A DNA stretch of 64,000 nt from Schizochytrium sp. TIO01 (lineage: Eukaryota > Sar > Bigyra > Thraustochytrida > Thraustochytriidae): contig SMSO01000007.1 in assembly GCA_004764695.1 (NCBI GenBank), positions 389,501-453,500 on the forward strand, in the 5' to 3' direction. The notes beneath the pieces are model-generated. The model worked only from the letters and a program-made list of their open reading frames with translations. It was not told the DNA's origin and searched no databases. Both the position numbers and the translations under genes were made by a program. Shown one piece after another: positions 36,886 to 47,829 of this stretch. Position 1 is the first letter of the stretch; each line of letters starts with the position of its first letter.

Positions 36886-38218
36886 GGCTCACTCACTCTT
36901 GGAGCAGCGAAGGAAGGAATGTTGAAAGATCTCCGCTGTGTTACAAACAAAACCCAAAACCTTTCTTCGTTGCGAACAAAAAATTCATAGCTCATGAAAA
37001 CGATCGGCAGACTCTTCATGATTGTGAAGTTCGCATTTTAACGAAGATTCGTCGCGATCGAGCATGAAACCAGTGCTCGATGGATGCTCCATAAGTTTCA
37101 TCAGATCTGTGAGAATGGTCGATGAACGAAAAACCCTTTTTAGAAAAAAGTAGAAAAAGAAACGAAAACAAAACTTTGAAGACACATGACATTCAGAAAT
37201 GAATTAAATAAATAAATAAATAAATCTAACAAAAAACATTATTAAAGTGGGATATATACTAATTACTACTCACTTTAGAAATATAGTAATAATAAATCGA
37301 TCGATCGATCGATCAATAGTTAACCAAAAGGAAGAGACAAAAGAAGCGCTCGATCCCCTGCGCAGACCCGCCCGCGGCAGCGGAGGCGCGGCCGCGAGGG
37401 GAGATAGAGGAGAAGCGCGTGGGCGCAAAGAGAGTCTTTGGTCAGGCTGGTATCATACGTTGCCTTCACGAGGACCGCGGCTTCCATCCGTTGATTCGTC
37501 CATCCGTTCGTTCGTTCATTGGGCCATTATTCGTTCGCGCGCCCGCGTGGCCTTCGGTCTGCTTGTCGCTGGCGTGCGAGCGCTCGATTGGTTGTGATCG
37601 TGTGCGTGAATACGTGCGCCGAAGCCTGAGGTCATCAAAGGTAACCATCTTGCGATCCTCTGGCCTTGCCCTATCACGCCTGCAGACAGGTTACGGAGCC
37701 TGGCAGACGGCGATCTGCGTGTCTCGTTGATCTATTTTCTGCAAAAGGTGAAATAAACCTCAGGACTGAGCCAGCAGATCTAAATCTAGTGAAGAGGTTG
37801 TCAGCGAGATTTCTATAGCTAAATCTCCCAAAGGGGTCCCTGTCTCTCCGTGAGAAGTCGTTGGCTCGTGCTTTGTTACTTTCCAAATTTCTGCCCATAT
37901 ATTCGCTTTGCGTTGGGATTGTCGTTTTCCTGATTTGTCTCACTCAACATTACATCGCTTGATCAAATCGAGCAACTAACGGCAAGGACACTACTTTGAA
38001 GGCATTAAAATTTAGTTACACAATCGACTGTGCGATCAGGGGTTTGAGTATTTATTTACTCATATTTTGGTGGAGTTGGGGAGAGCGTTACTTATTCAGC
38101 CATCAAGATTGGTGTTTGCAACTCCTCCCTAAGCACTAGCAAACTCAACTGCTGTGTTCACTCCCTTCGTTTGGCGTAGGATACTGTGTGGCGTAGGACT
38201 CTGTGACTATTCGCAGAG

Positions 38219-39703
38219 ATGCAGGCGGCAAATCCTAGGCTGAACAGGGAAAACCTGGACCCAGATGTACTCGCAATTTCGCAAGGTAACCTCGACGAGG
38301 TCCGTGAGCTTATTCCTCGCGTCATGGAACAGTTGACGTCTGACAGGGATAGCTTTGAGAGATCTGGACAACACCCAAAGATGAAATTCATTGCGGAGGA
38401 AACAGAAAGGTATTTGATGGATCTCCAAGGTTGGGCTAGCCGGGCTGAAGATTTGCTGGAACAACAGGCTGCCGAACAGGCCCGGGGAAGTAGCCACGAC
38501 TCTGAGGAGGATGAAGACGATGACGAAGACGATGCCATGAGTGGTGCGTCTGACGATAATAACAATAATGGCAGGAGTGGGGGTAGTTTTCAGCAAATGC
38601 AGCATCAGCAGATGCAGCAACAAATGCAAATGCAGTCTGGAATCGGAGGTATGATGCTCGGTGCATCAGGAGCTCAGGACAATGCTGCAGGTGGGACTCT
38701 GCTTCGTGCGCGCGTACAAAGGGGTAGGTTCACAGTGGGCACTTCGCACGGGCAACGCGTTATGGAGGGCTTGACAGATGGAAACGGCTACTTTCTGTTT
38801 GAAAGAGTGATCCGGGACACAATTTACGGCAACATCATCCGTTCTGTGCGAGCAACACGCAGTAGCGATGGCAACCAGCTCACGCCGAGCGATCAGCAAG
38901 TTGCCATCAAGGTTTTTCAGCTCCAGCTCGTCAAGAGCGGGCGCGCCCGGGGTGGGCAGCCCGTGCAGGAAAACCCGCTCGACGAGCTCTCATTTCAACA
39001 ACGTCTGAGCAGGCCTGGCCACCGCAACGTGCTAAGCCTGCTTGGCTGTTTCGAGGACCCAGACTACCTGTACGCTGTGCTGCCTCTTGCTGGCGCAGAG
39101 CTCTTCGAGCTGATTGCCACGCGAGGACCTTTTTCGGAGGCCCAGGCCCGGCCGCTCTTTCGGGACATGCTGAGCGCTCTTGTCTACGTCCACGATCACG
39201 GTATTGCTCATCGTGATGTTTCTCCAGAAAACTTTCTGATGGATCTTCAGACAGGACGTCACCCTATCCTTATCGACTTTGGACTTGCGATTCGCATGGA
39301 CCGTGCGACGCCTGGAATGGCAGGCCAGGACCTGGATAGACCCCAAGTTTGGGCTCCGATCCGCCACACAGGATTTGTAGGAAAGGTCCTCTATGCGGCA
39401 CCGGAGATGTGGGGAAACTTACCCTACGATGGACCTTCTGTGGACCTTTGGAGCGCTGCAGTGACGCTCTTTGTGTGTATTTTCCAGGCGCCACCCTGGG
39501 AGCGAGCTAGAGCCTCACGAAGACGTGATGGCTATGTGAACATTGTGTTGCAGCACCAGCTGAGAGCGGTCCTGCGCACGTGGAACTTTCCAGCATCGGA
39601 CTCACTTATTGACCTCTTGCAGGGTATCTTTAGGGAAGATCCAAGGGAACGGTTTTCGTTGCAAACTGTTCTGCAGCATCCATGGCTCCACGAAGATACG
39701 TAA
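38219..39703 (+). CDS. Divergent Ser/Thr protein kinase
   Basis: A 494-residue protein. Residues 10-85 are helical; 90-118 are acidic (SEEDEDDDEDD) and Asn-rich; 124-139 are a Gln/Met run. The kinase domain spans about 190-492. VAIK gives the ATP-anchoring lysine K231, HRD is at 331-333, DFG at 353-355 and APEMW at 394-398. DLWSAAVTLFVCIFQAPPW matches the C-lobe F helix, and the domain ends with an ERFSLQTVLQHPWL motif typical of CAMK-group kinases. Two features are odd. The glycine-rich loop (GYFLFERVIRDTIYG, 190-204) lacks GxGxxG, and the catalytic loop reads HRDVSPEN, with Ser336 where most Ser/Thr kinases have Lys. D333, N338 and D353 are present, so it may still be active. Start ATG 38219 lies about 40 bases after GC-poor leader sequence. 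Substrate and pathway unknown. Confidence 0.85.
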   Translation: MQAANPRLNRENLDPDVLAISQGNLDEVRELIPRVMEQLTSDRDSFERSGQHPKMKFIAEETERYLMDLQGWASRAEDLLEQQAAEQARGSSHDSEEDEDDDEDDAMSGASDDNNNNGRSGGSFQQMQHQQMQQQMQMQSGIGGMMLGASGAQDNAAGGTLLRARVQRGRFTVGTSHGQRVMEGLTDGNGYFLFERVIRDTIYGNIIRSVRATRSSDGNQLTPSDQQVAIKVFQLQLVKSGRARGGQPVQENPLDELSFQQRLSRPGHRNVLSLLGCFEDPDYLYAVLPLAGAELFELIATRGPFSEAQARPLFRDMLSALVYVHDHGIAHRDVSPENFLMDLQTGRHPILIDFGLAIRMDRATPGMAGQDLDRPQVWAPIRHTGFVGKVLYAAPEMWGNLPYDGPSVDLWSAAVTLFVCIFQAPPWERARASRRRDGYVNIVLQHQLRAVLRTWNFPASDSLIDLLQGIFREDPRERFSLQTVLQHPWLHEDT

Positions 39704-41700
39704 AAGTTGGAAACGCTCATATCCATCGACATGAACAAAAAACTTTTCAACTCATCCGCTCCCCCTTTTCCCGCTTTCGCGTTCCACTTTACTACACATA
39801 TAAACGCCTCTTGCATAGACACATACATAGTTACATATACAGACAGACCTACCTAGCCATTACAGCCACCTTCTTACTTTCACACTCATTGATCTGACGT
39901 ATCGCTAGCAGACCACAGACAAATTTAGTAACGACGAATGGCCTTGCTCCCTCGCAGGATTTAGGGCTTTGCCTGTGCTAAGACATATCCATATACGCAG
40001 ATACTGACTGGCAGCCTGGCTGATTGACTGGCAGCCTGACGATCATCCGAATATACGCAGTCAGTCATACGGATAGACAGATCGAATACCTAGATGAGCT
40101 CAGAGTCTCGCAACCGACACGCATACATACATACTTACATACTTACATACTTACATATATACTTACAAATTCATTGTGCGCGCCCATTCATCACCTCTGA
40201 TTGACTCGGATGTGCGTGGACGTTGCGCTTGGCGAATGATTAAGATGAACTCAATCGCAAAATACCAAAAAACAGCAAATCTACCTTCCCTTTCTCACAT
40301 TTCCTGAATGGCGACTTAAGATTTCTTTAATCTTGCTCCTGCCTGCTGCTGATAACATTACTCGCCCCCCACTCCCTCGGCAGCTATACGATCAAGCATT
40401 ACCACGTTCCTATTCTTTTGTGATTGATTGCTTCCCTCCCAGTTATCGCATAGAGAATATGTTCTCGTTCTTACTCTCAAAGTCTTGTCTTCTCACTGCA
40501 TCTTGCCAATGGTGGATACCAAGACTCCAAATTATTCTCCGCTTCTAACCACACAAATGGATGAGAGCGCCTGATGACCTGTGCCATGTCACATAGATTG
40601 GACCGATCTTTAATGCTTCTCTTTGCATCTCTTATTTCTGATCTATCGATCCAGACTCCTTCCCATTGAGAAATCCACCACGTCCAAGCAAGACCATTTG
40701 CTGTTTTCACCTATTTGCATTAAGTGATGGTTTACTTGAAATGTCCAGGCAGCATCACACTCTATTCCCACAAATTTATCGTCGTTGCCTTTTTCCTAGT
40801 TTCCAGTGGTATCCGAGCTATTATTCGCTCGAAAGGAATGTGTATGCACCATGCAATGTCAATGTCTTCCTTCTTTCCGTGAATGGCCTCAACATGCAAA
40901 TGCAGGCAGCGAACTTGGAACAGTGCATGCCTTTAGATTTGTTATTGTGCATCAACCTGCCAACCGTTGTTCATGACCTTTGCTCCGGACATTCACACGA
41001 GGCCAATGAGCAGCCGCCCTGCGACACACCTCCTTATCATCGTAGATAATGAATGATACGTAAATAAATATCTCACAACGAGTTAATTTAACTTTTGATG
41101 CTTTTACTTATTTATGTTTTTAAATTTAACCAAGAACGCACAGAAACTTCCTATTAAGCAGACAGCGACCCTCTTTAAACTGGGTTGCGCTTGTGAGAGA
41201 TAAGGGAAGCTTCGGAGTGTGTAAACCATCAATGCATCAATGCATTGATAATTTTCAATTCTCATAGCACTTCTGTTCAATAAACTTTGCAAGTTATGTC
41301 ATACACCCATTTGCTTTCCAGTAAGATGGAGATTTAAAGTGCAGTCAGGAATGCTTTACAACACAGTGTGCAACATATGAATTTAGCTATCTAATTCGTG
41401 AATCTGCACCAAATAAATACAACTTGTTTGGGTCAGATGCCGTTGTATTGTTGTCATCTCAAAGGGATATACAGTGAATGTAAAAATAAAAAAAGAAAAC
41501 AAATAGCAGCTTTAACAAACAGTACTACCATAATGGGATAAAACGAAAATAGATGTAGACACCCACTCATAGGATGAAAAGGGCAGCTTCCTGATATAAC
41601 AATGCAGAAAATCTTCATGTGAAGAAGTAAGAAAGTCATGCAAAGTACATGGAGTGACCCAGCTATGGAAAGCAACCAAACCAAATCATAGTTGAACAGA
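39704..41700. other. Spacer of 2 kb without a supported gene
   Basis: Holds the presumed 3' UTRs of the kinase gene (+) and the first fibro-slime gene (-). A CATA/CTTA tetranucleotide tract lies at 40121-40166. Short frames have no recognisable domain. Confidence 0.55.
40121..40166. repeat. CATA/CTTA tandem repeat
   Basis: CATACATACATA followed by about four copies of the octamer CTTACATA. Confidence 0.85.
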
Positions 41701-44565
41701 CTATAAGGACAAGTGATCTCCTTCTTCAAATTGTTTGCGCCTATTATGCCGGTTTACTCCAAACATAGTCGAGAATCGCGAAGTTGTCCTACTTTGTCCC
41801 TCCTGTTGCTTGAGCTTCTCCAAACGAAGTTGCTCTTGTAGGTCAGCATGCTCTTTACGAAGACTCTGGATTGATTTGGTGCCATCATATGGCGTTGCTC
41901 GCGCACGCTCGCGTTCCACAGCAGCTTTCGACGCCATCATTGCATGACTTGTCATAGTGTATTCCGAATTTGGATCATACTGAGTCTGCCGCTCAAGATT
42001 ATACAGTCTACCATTCTCAATGTAAGCTTTGTCTCTCAGCCACTTGCGACGGTACCAAAGCATTATAAATGCACATAATGAGAAGGCCACAAATGCAGCA
42101 GCTCCACCAGCAGAGGCTTTGATGATCTTGTCACGGTTGTTGTTGGTAGTGCCGGTGTAAGTGTCAGGAGAAGGAGTTGGGCGAGCCGTTACAGGTATCA
42201 TCCGCACAGCACCCTGTGCTGAAGCCGCCCATTCATAGTTTAAAGTTGTAACGGTGGCGTTCAACAAGGTCACATTGGAGTTTACGGAGTCGATCTGCTC
42301 ATAGTCAACTTGGAAAGTACATCCCTCGCCAGTGCATACATACATATCAAATGTAGCCTGGATAGTTGTTGCGAGCGAGGCCGTGTAAGTTCCATCACGA
42401 TTGTCGACAATTGTTCCATTAATTACAGCTGGTTCTAGCGCTCCACCATAATATGTTGTGACGCTACTATCCAACGTTCGTCGCAGCAGACGCCCAGTGG
42501 TATTCGTGGAACCATCATCTTCGAGCCGCTCCACAAATAAAGCGCTCATCAAGGAACCTTCTCCACCATATGAGACAGAGTACTCACACAAATCACGATA
42601 CTGAACTGCAAGTCCGCCCAAGCTAGAGCCATCTGCCGGAACAAGAACAGGCTCATCCAACATTTCACCGTCCTGAAAATCCACAGCCTCTGTAGCACTT
42701 GAATCCACGGAAACAGTTGTGATAGTGAGATTTAGTAAGCTCAATGGGGAGGGTGTATCTTGCGATGTGGCGGACGTGATGCCAACGTAGGCGTTGCGAC
42801 CTCCAAGGATATCCTGAACTGTGAAGTTTTCCTGGCGAAGATACAAAGAGTCGTCAATGTAAACCTGAAGCCAGTTTGGAGTTGCAAAATATTCAACACG
42901 GATTGTGTGGTTCTCACCGCTAATGCTCAAGCTACGCATAATTCTGTCCGTAACATGTGCAGATCCTTCCTTATACCCAATCAGACCGTCTGTGGAGTTT
43001 GCATAGTGGACAGTAACTGACTGCTCTGAGCATGTCCCAGTATCGCGATCCTCACAAAGGTCAAACACTATAGCTACAGCATTCGTAAGGAATCGATAGT
43101 TGAGCCCAGCGCCGGTTGTAACTGGCATATTGTCTAAACCATCAGGGCGGTCATGCAAAACAATAGCAAACCCCTCACTTCTACCAATCGAAGAGAGTTG
43201 CACGTCAAGGTCAATGACAAATCCAGCGCCCACATTTTGTTGCTGCTGTAAGTATGCGGAAACAGGTGTACTCTTGGGGGTTTCACTAGTTATCAAATTC
43301 AGAACTGGACTCGAATCTGTGGTGTCCCAGGTCGCATCGCTAGATAGAAACCAGTCTGATGAAATGTCTTGTGTAGTCCACGAGAATGAACTAGACCCTG
43401 ACTTTACCACATTACAGGTAGTAGCAAGGGTTGTGCTCATTTTGAAGTTTGACTCATCTGTGTGACGCTCTGCATGAAAGAGACTAAACGAGTACGTTTG
43501 ATTCAGTTCCAAGCCAAACTCTGCAGCAAAGGAATCAAGGTCTACAGAGCCTGATCTTGAAGGGTGCAAGCCACCGAGGTCAACAGCTAGCTTGTTATCG
43601 ATAAATACCCAAACATCATCATCACCGTCAAACTCAAAAGACTCCCCGCCATTGTATTGAAAATATGTGTGAATTTCTGTTGTAAACCAGAATTTATTGG
43701 AAGTGACCGAATTGGAGGAAGGAAAGTCGATGTAGCTGTGAGGCCAGGCTGGTGACTCGGCCTTCGTGTAGTCATCTTGTGTCAATGTGTTGAACTTTTT
43801 CAGAGGAATAAAGTATGGGGAGTATGTGTTAGTAACGCTTGATGATGCAGAACTGCTAGCTGCATCAAAAACGTACTCACCACTTGAGGATTGGTAATCA
43901 AGTTGCAATTTTAGACCAACACGTTTGTTGTACGTTGAGTCATCATTGTACCAAGATTTGAAGTTTGTTCCGTTTGACATTGTACAACGCCCAGAGCTAG
44001 AACAACCGCACCGAGATCCATCGTCAGAGCAATATTGCACTTTGGGCAAACCTGATGTGGCAGTTATCGTGTTGTTTTTAACGGTGGCGTTAATTGATTC
44101 ACAAGAATCAATGGTACCACGAACACAACTTGGGCCATTCACGTAGGTATTAAACCCACCATATACCTCAAAATCTGGATGGCCCTTAATATCCCCAACC
44201 CGTAACGAGTCCCAGTATGGGCAGTAGTTACCCACCATGCTCCAAGACGTCCCATATGGGTATGGGATCCAGAATTGAGAGCTCTCAGATGTGTCACTTT
44301 CTAAATCCGCTACATCTGTATAAGTCGAAAACCAGTCGTCCTGGATACCACCAAATGTATTACCAGATCCCCATGCACTCAAGTATTCTGATTCTTGTAA
44401 GCATCCAGAAGGCATAAAGTCACGGATTGTCATGGTATAGGTAATAGAGCTTTGTGCATCAACAGTTCCCAAAGAAACTACAAACGCCACGATGGCCATA
44501 GCCGTGGCTGTTGCTCCAGAGACATGCTGTTTTTGTGGTCCCGCATAGAGATCTGCAAGCACCAT
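41701..44565 (-). CDS. Type I membrane protein with fibro-slime and lectin-like ectodomains (copy 1)
   Basis: A 954-residue surface protein. The signal peptide is probably MAIVAFVVSLGTVDAQ (23-38), with ATG 44565 adding a 22-residue hydrophilic leader; M23 is an alternative start. Residues about 41-385 form a fibro-slime domain (PA14-like fold), seen in Dictyostelium PSI factors and bacterial fibro-slime proteins: DGDDDVWVFIDNKLAVDLGG (313-332), then LFHAERHTDESNF (362-374). Residues about 390-620 resemble an L-type lectin: VGAGFVIDLDVQLS, EGFAIVLHDR and NAVAIVFDLC, the last like the legume-lectin metal-site strand. A further beta-rich region follows (about 640-800) with many N-glycosylation sites. 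A single membrane segment lies at about 817-838, then RRKW and a 110-residue cytosolic tail with YDPNSEY and a coiled coil. It probably binds glycans or matrix outside the cell. It is paralogous to 54877-57708. Fold calls are good; ligand unknown. Confidence 0.85.
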   Translation of the reverse strand: MVLADLYAGPQKQHVSGATATAMAIVAFVVSLGTVDAQSSITYTMTIRDFMPSGCLQESEYLSAWGSGNTFGGIQDDWFSTYTDVADLESDTSESSQFWIPYPYGTSWSMVGNYCPYWDSLRVGDIKGHPDFEVYGGFNTYVNGPSCVRGTIDSCESINATVKNNTITATSGLPKVQYCSDDGSRCGCSSSGRCTMSNGTNFKSWYNDDSTYNKRVGLKLQLDYQSSSGEYVFDAASSSASSSVTNTYSPYFIPLKKFNTLTQDDYTKAESPAWPHSYIDFPSSNSVTSNKFWFTTEIHTYFQYNGGESFEFDGDDDVWVFIDNKLAVDLGGLHPSRSGSVDLDSFAAEFGLELNQTYSFSLFHAERHTDESNFKMSTTLATTCNVVKSGSSSFSWTTQDISSDWFLSSDATWDTTDSSPVLNLITSETPKSTPVSAYLQQQQNVGAGFVIDLDVQLSSIGRSEGFAIVLHDRPDGLDNMPVTTGAGLNYRFLTNAVAIVFDLCEDRDTGTCSEQSVTVHYANSTDGLIGYKEGSAHVTDRIMRSLSISGENHTIRVEYFATPNWLQVYIDDSLYLRQENFTVQDILGGRNAYVGITSATSQDTPSPLSLLNLTITTVSVDSSATEAVDFQDGEMLDEPVLVPADGSSLGGLAVQYRDLCEYSVSYGGEGSLMSALFVERLEDDGSTNTTGRLLRRTLDSSVTTYYGGALEPAVINGTIVDNRDGTYTASLATTIQATFDMYVCTGEGCTFQVDYEQIDSVNSNVTLLNATVTTLNYEWAASAQGAVRMIPVTARPTPSPDTYTGTTNNNRDKIIKASAGGAAAFVAFSLCAFIMLWYRRKWLRDKAYIENGRLYNLERQTQYDPNSEYTMTSHAMMASKAAVERERARATPYDGTKSIQSLRKEHADLQEQLRLEKLKQQEGQSRTTSRFSTMFGVNRHNRRKQFEEGDHLSL

Positions 44566-44635
44566 GGGGACTATGCTCCACGTATTCCTTTTAGAAAAGT
44601 CTCAGTTACTTCTCGTGCAGGAGATAAATTGGGTT

Positions 44636-44715
44636 GTCAGCTCTCGCGAACCCCCTGTTGCAAGTTGGATTAGCAAAGAGTCTTGCGAGACCTTAGACTG
44701 CTCGCGAGAGCTGAC
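44636..44715. promoter_or_regulatory. 14-bp perfect inverted repeat upstream of the fibro-slime gene
   Basis: GTCAGCTCTCGCGA (44636-44649) and its exact reverse complement TCGCGAGAGCTGAC (44702-44715) are 52 bases apart, starting 71 bases upstream of the start codon. Each arm contains TCTCGCGA. It could be a pair of binding sites for a dimeric regulator or an RNA hairpin in the 5' UTR. Regulatory role is inferred from position and perfection only. Confidence 0.45.
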
Positions 44716-45157
44716 GCCAACTGTAGCTAGCCAGCGTCAAGCTGCTCAGGGAACTTGGCAAGCTCGTAGGGAGCTCACTTGCCTGAGTATCGTCTTTGAG
44801 CTTGAGTTTCACGTTTGTTTAGTCTAGTCTGCGGCAGGTTTCAAAGTATTTCCATCAGGCTGTCTGGCACATGTAAGCCCAAGAATTTTTAAATTTATGT
44901 TTTATTTAAATGTAAAAAATAACTTGTAGTAGAATAGACTGTAGATTATCTATTGCTTTTATTGCTGATTCCATTCTCAAAAAGTGACAACATCACTAAA
45001 GACACACAGCATTTGTGCACAGAAATCACTTGCCGTCTTGTCTCGCGTTATTCTATATATCAGCTTGCTTAAGTACATATACTGACTGCATCATCATGCT
45101 TTGATTGTTATGTCCAGTTTGATCTCTATGTCTTTTTGCCTGCGAGCAAGCGGTAGC

Positions 45158-45197
45158 ATCAGCAGCAGCAGAAGAAGAAGAAGAAGAAGAAGAAGAA
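45158..45197. repeat. GCA then GAA trinucleotide tract
   Basis: About four GCA units followed by about eight GAA/AGA units. Confidence 0.9.
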
Positions 45198-45242
45198 TAT
45201 GGGGGCAACAGCGAGGACGATGGCTGATGCGATGTGTGTTGC

Positions 45243-45300
45243 GTGCAGAAAACAGGCACAAGCCACTTCTAGATTTCCCTCGCTCGCAAGAGAATGTACT
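45243..45300. repeat. Dispersed 55-base repeat, copy 1
   Basis: Aligns with 45772-45829 in the same orientation. The shared core includes GCCACTTCT, TTCCCTCGCTCGCAA and AGAATGTAC, with a handful of mismatches. No coding potential; may be a remnant of a short interspersed element or a local duplication. Confidence 0.75.
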
Positions 45301-45771
45301 GGCAGAAGGTTTAGAAGATAGTAGGACCTAGTTATGTACCTTTTAGTCGCACCTGCTCCTTCCATTCAGCAACATGTTAAGAACTACTAATAAAATTATA
45401 CACCAAACTATAACTACCGAGGCTATTTCTTTAAATCGTCCTTTGCTTGTGTAAAATAAAAAACCAAGTCAGAACATATTACTATTTGAATCGAGAAGTA
45501 TCTACCACCAATACAACAACAACATTAGCAACAACAAGCAAAAGCAAGGAATTCAGAAAAGCAATACAAACACGATTAAGGTCATGAACAATAACTTTCG
45601 ATTATGATCTTGATTTCTTCAATAAAGGCCAAGGCCTCCGAGTTTACAAACTCCCAGAGTCTACACAAGCAGTCCAAGCCACCAACAATATCGACATATT
45701 CTCTCTATCTCTCTTTACCTTTCTTTCTCTTTCGTGAGGCAGTGCATGGAGGCAAGCAAGCTGCTTTAGTT

Positions 45772-45829
45772 TGCACAGAAAGAGGCACATGCCACTTCTC
45801 GACTTCCCTCGCTCGCAAAAGAATGTACA
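45772..45829. repeat. Dispersed 55-base repeat, copy 2
   Basis: Direct copy of 45243-45300 about 530 bases downstream, differing at several positions. Confidence 0.75.
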
Positions 45830-47829
45830 CCGCCGAACACAATGTGGCAACGCAGCTCTGGCAGAACTCGCATAGCTAGTGCATACCTTCTTCTACATCG
45901 TGTACCTCTTCCTGACCATTTTATGAACCTGCTGCTGTAATTGCTGTGGGTGTGCACACCATTGACTTGGCTGTATTTATAAAGCTGGGTAGAAACTTAG
46001 AAGCACGTGTCGCACACTTAGGCAAGCTAGTAGTATCTAGCTAGTCGTAGTCGCGACGCTCGGTTCACCTCAGCGACTTTGATGCCCGGTTCAATTCACT
46101 TGCTCAACTCAATTGGGCGAGATCACTCAAGCTTGAAACTTCAGAAGGTAGCTGTTATTTGAGCAAGTAGAATGCCATCAGCGTGAGAGTGCCAGTGGCT
46201 GGCCAGCAAAAAGTATAGAGATTGGGCTCTGCACAAGCCGGACTTAAATGGCAGGCAGTGACTTGTGCAACTAATCAATAATCCATTCTGAAAAGGATCT
46301 TTTGAGGGTACGTACCTACTTCTACTTCTATTTCTATTTCTACTACCTTCAAATTTTTTCTCCTTCTTTTCTGTCAAGTTAAAGTTGATAAGGAAAAAAA
46401 ATTAAAATTAAAAAAATGTTTGATGGTCTATCTCGTAGTTTCTAAAAGAACGACTTCACCTCGTGCCCTCAAGCCTTTTCCATTCCCACGACTAGCATCT
46501 AGATTCCCCGCCCTATAGTTTACATCGTGTGCTCGCTTCGTACTCCGAGATGTGCTATGTGTTAGCAATGCAATAGATTCTTTGTATTGCTTTTGGAGTG
46601 TAGGCGATTGAAATCGTCAGGCATAGCGGTCAAGCCCTGACCTTTAGATTCTCAGATCTTAAGACCTAACAACCTGAGCTCTTAAGAATGACCTCTAGGA
46701 CCGAAAACCTGCGCAGGCCCCTCTTAACTCCAACTTTTGTAGAAAAAGGGGATCTCAGCTCAAAAGAACTCTTCTAATTTTCTCGATGAGTTGGGGCAAT
46801 CTCAGATGCAAGGTGGTGCACAATTCTGGACACAAATCCTCTTCACAATACTATGATATTACCCTTATACCTCGGAGGAACGACAGCTTGATATTAATCT
46901 AAGTGGAGAGTTCACGAACAAAAGATGACCTATCTTGAGAATGAAGGTCTCTGTGGAATACATTCTATGAATGACACAAGGCTGATTTGCTCAGGTGTAT
47001 ACAACAGAAAACTTCCATCCAGAAGCCATGACCTTAACCGAAGTGATCTTCGAATTTTAAAAGGGTTAGAAGAGATGTAGATAAAAAGGTCAAAACACGA
47101 ACAAGGTTCTTCTGGCCAAGTAATTAATGAAGTCTTTATTGCAAAATGAAGCATTTCGCAAAGAAGATTGCAAAACCATAGCGTCTTTCCGGACAATGTC
47201 TTCAATGAACGTCCTCTTAATCAATAAAGCACCATCACGCAATTAGTCAGATCAATTAGTCGTTTGAGAGCATTAAATCGAGTGACCCCGGCACTTAAGC
47301 GATGCGAGGGAATAAGAATTCCATGGGAAACCATTCGCTGACTCACGCTTCTATACCCATTTACAAGGATCAAATTGAACAAGTCTAAACACTGCTAGTG
47401 ACTCATCAAACTCACACCATGCAGCTCAAAGGCCACTTCATCCTCCAGTTTTCTCATTTTCACGTGGAGAACAAAAGCATAGAGATAGTATTATGAAATG
47501 TCTAGTTCACAAGCCCTTTCACCTTCTAAATTGCAAAATTTGAGAGGTTTCTCTAAATAAGGGCTCAAACATAGTTGCAGCTTGTCTCGTTGGCCAGACA
47601 AAAGGGTCAGACAAAAGAGTTATATCAATATACGGTTTGTTTGCGTCAGAACGATATTATAGCTTACAATGCTCTTCACGATTTAAATTCTTGTTTTCAA
47701 TATTTTGTATTTTAGAATTATATAGCTGACGAAAAATTTAGACAGAAGAAGAAGCTGATAGCTTGAATGTAATCGTCATGGTTGTAGTATGAAAATGGTT
47801 ATTCTACGACACAAATACTTGATTAAACT

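Larger units (their letters stand above)
24793..38218. other. Gene-poor spacer of 13.4 kb
   Basis: The largest stretch without a supported gene. It is mostly AT-rich with poly(A)/(T) runs, tetranucleotide tracts, hexamer and octamer repeats, and a few GC-rich patches (for example about 29940-30180, 32680-32870 and 37360-37660). The last patch lies 0.6 kb upstream of the kinase gene and may belong to its promoter. Short frames such as 29734-30210 (+) are open but have no recognisable domain. No tRNA, rRNA or transposon coding region was seen. Confidence 0.5.
44566..47829. other. Spacer of 3.3 kb without a supported gene
   Basis: Next to 44565 it should contain the promoter of the fibro-slime gene and includes a 14-bp inverted repeat. 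A GCA/GAA trinucleotide tract and a duplicated 55-base segment follow. No convincing reading frame is seen. Confidence 0.55.
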
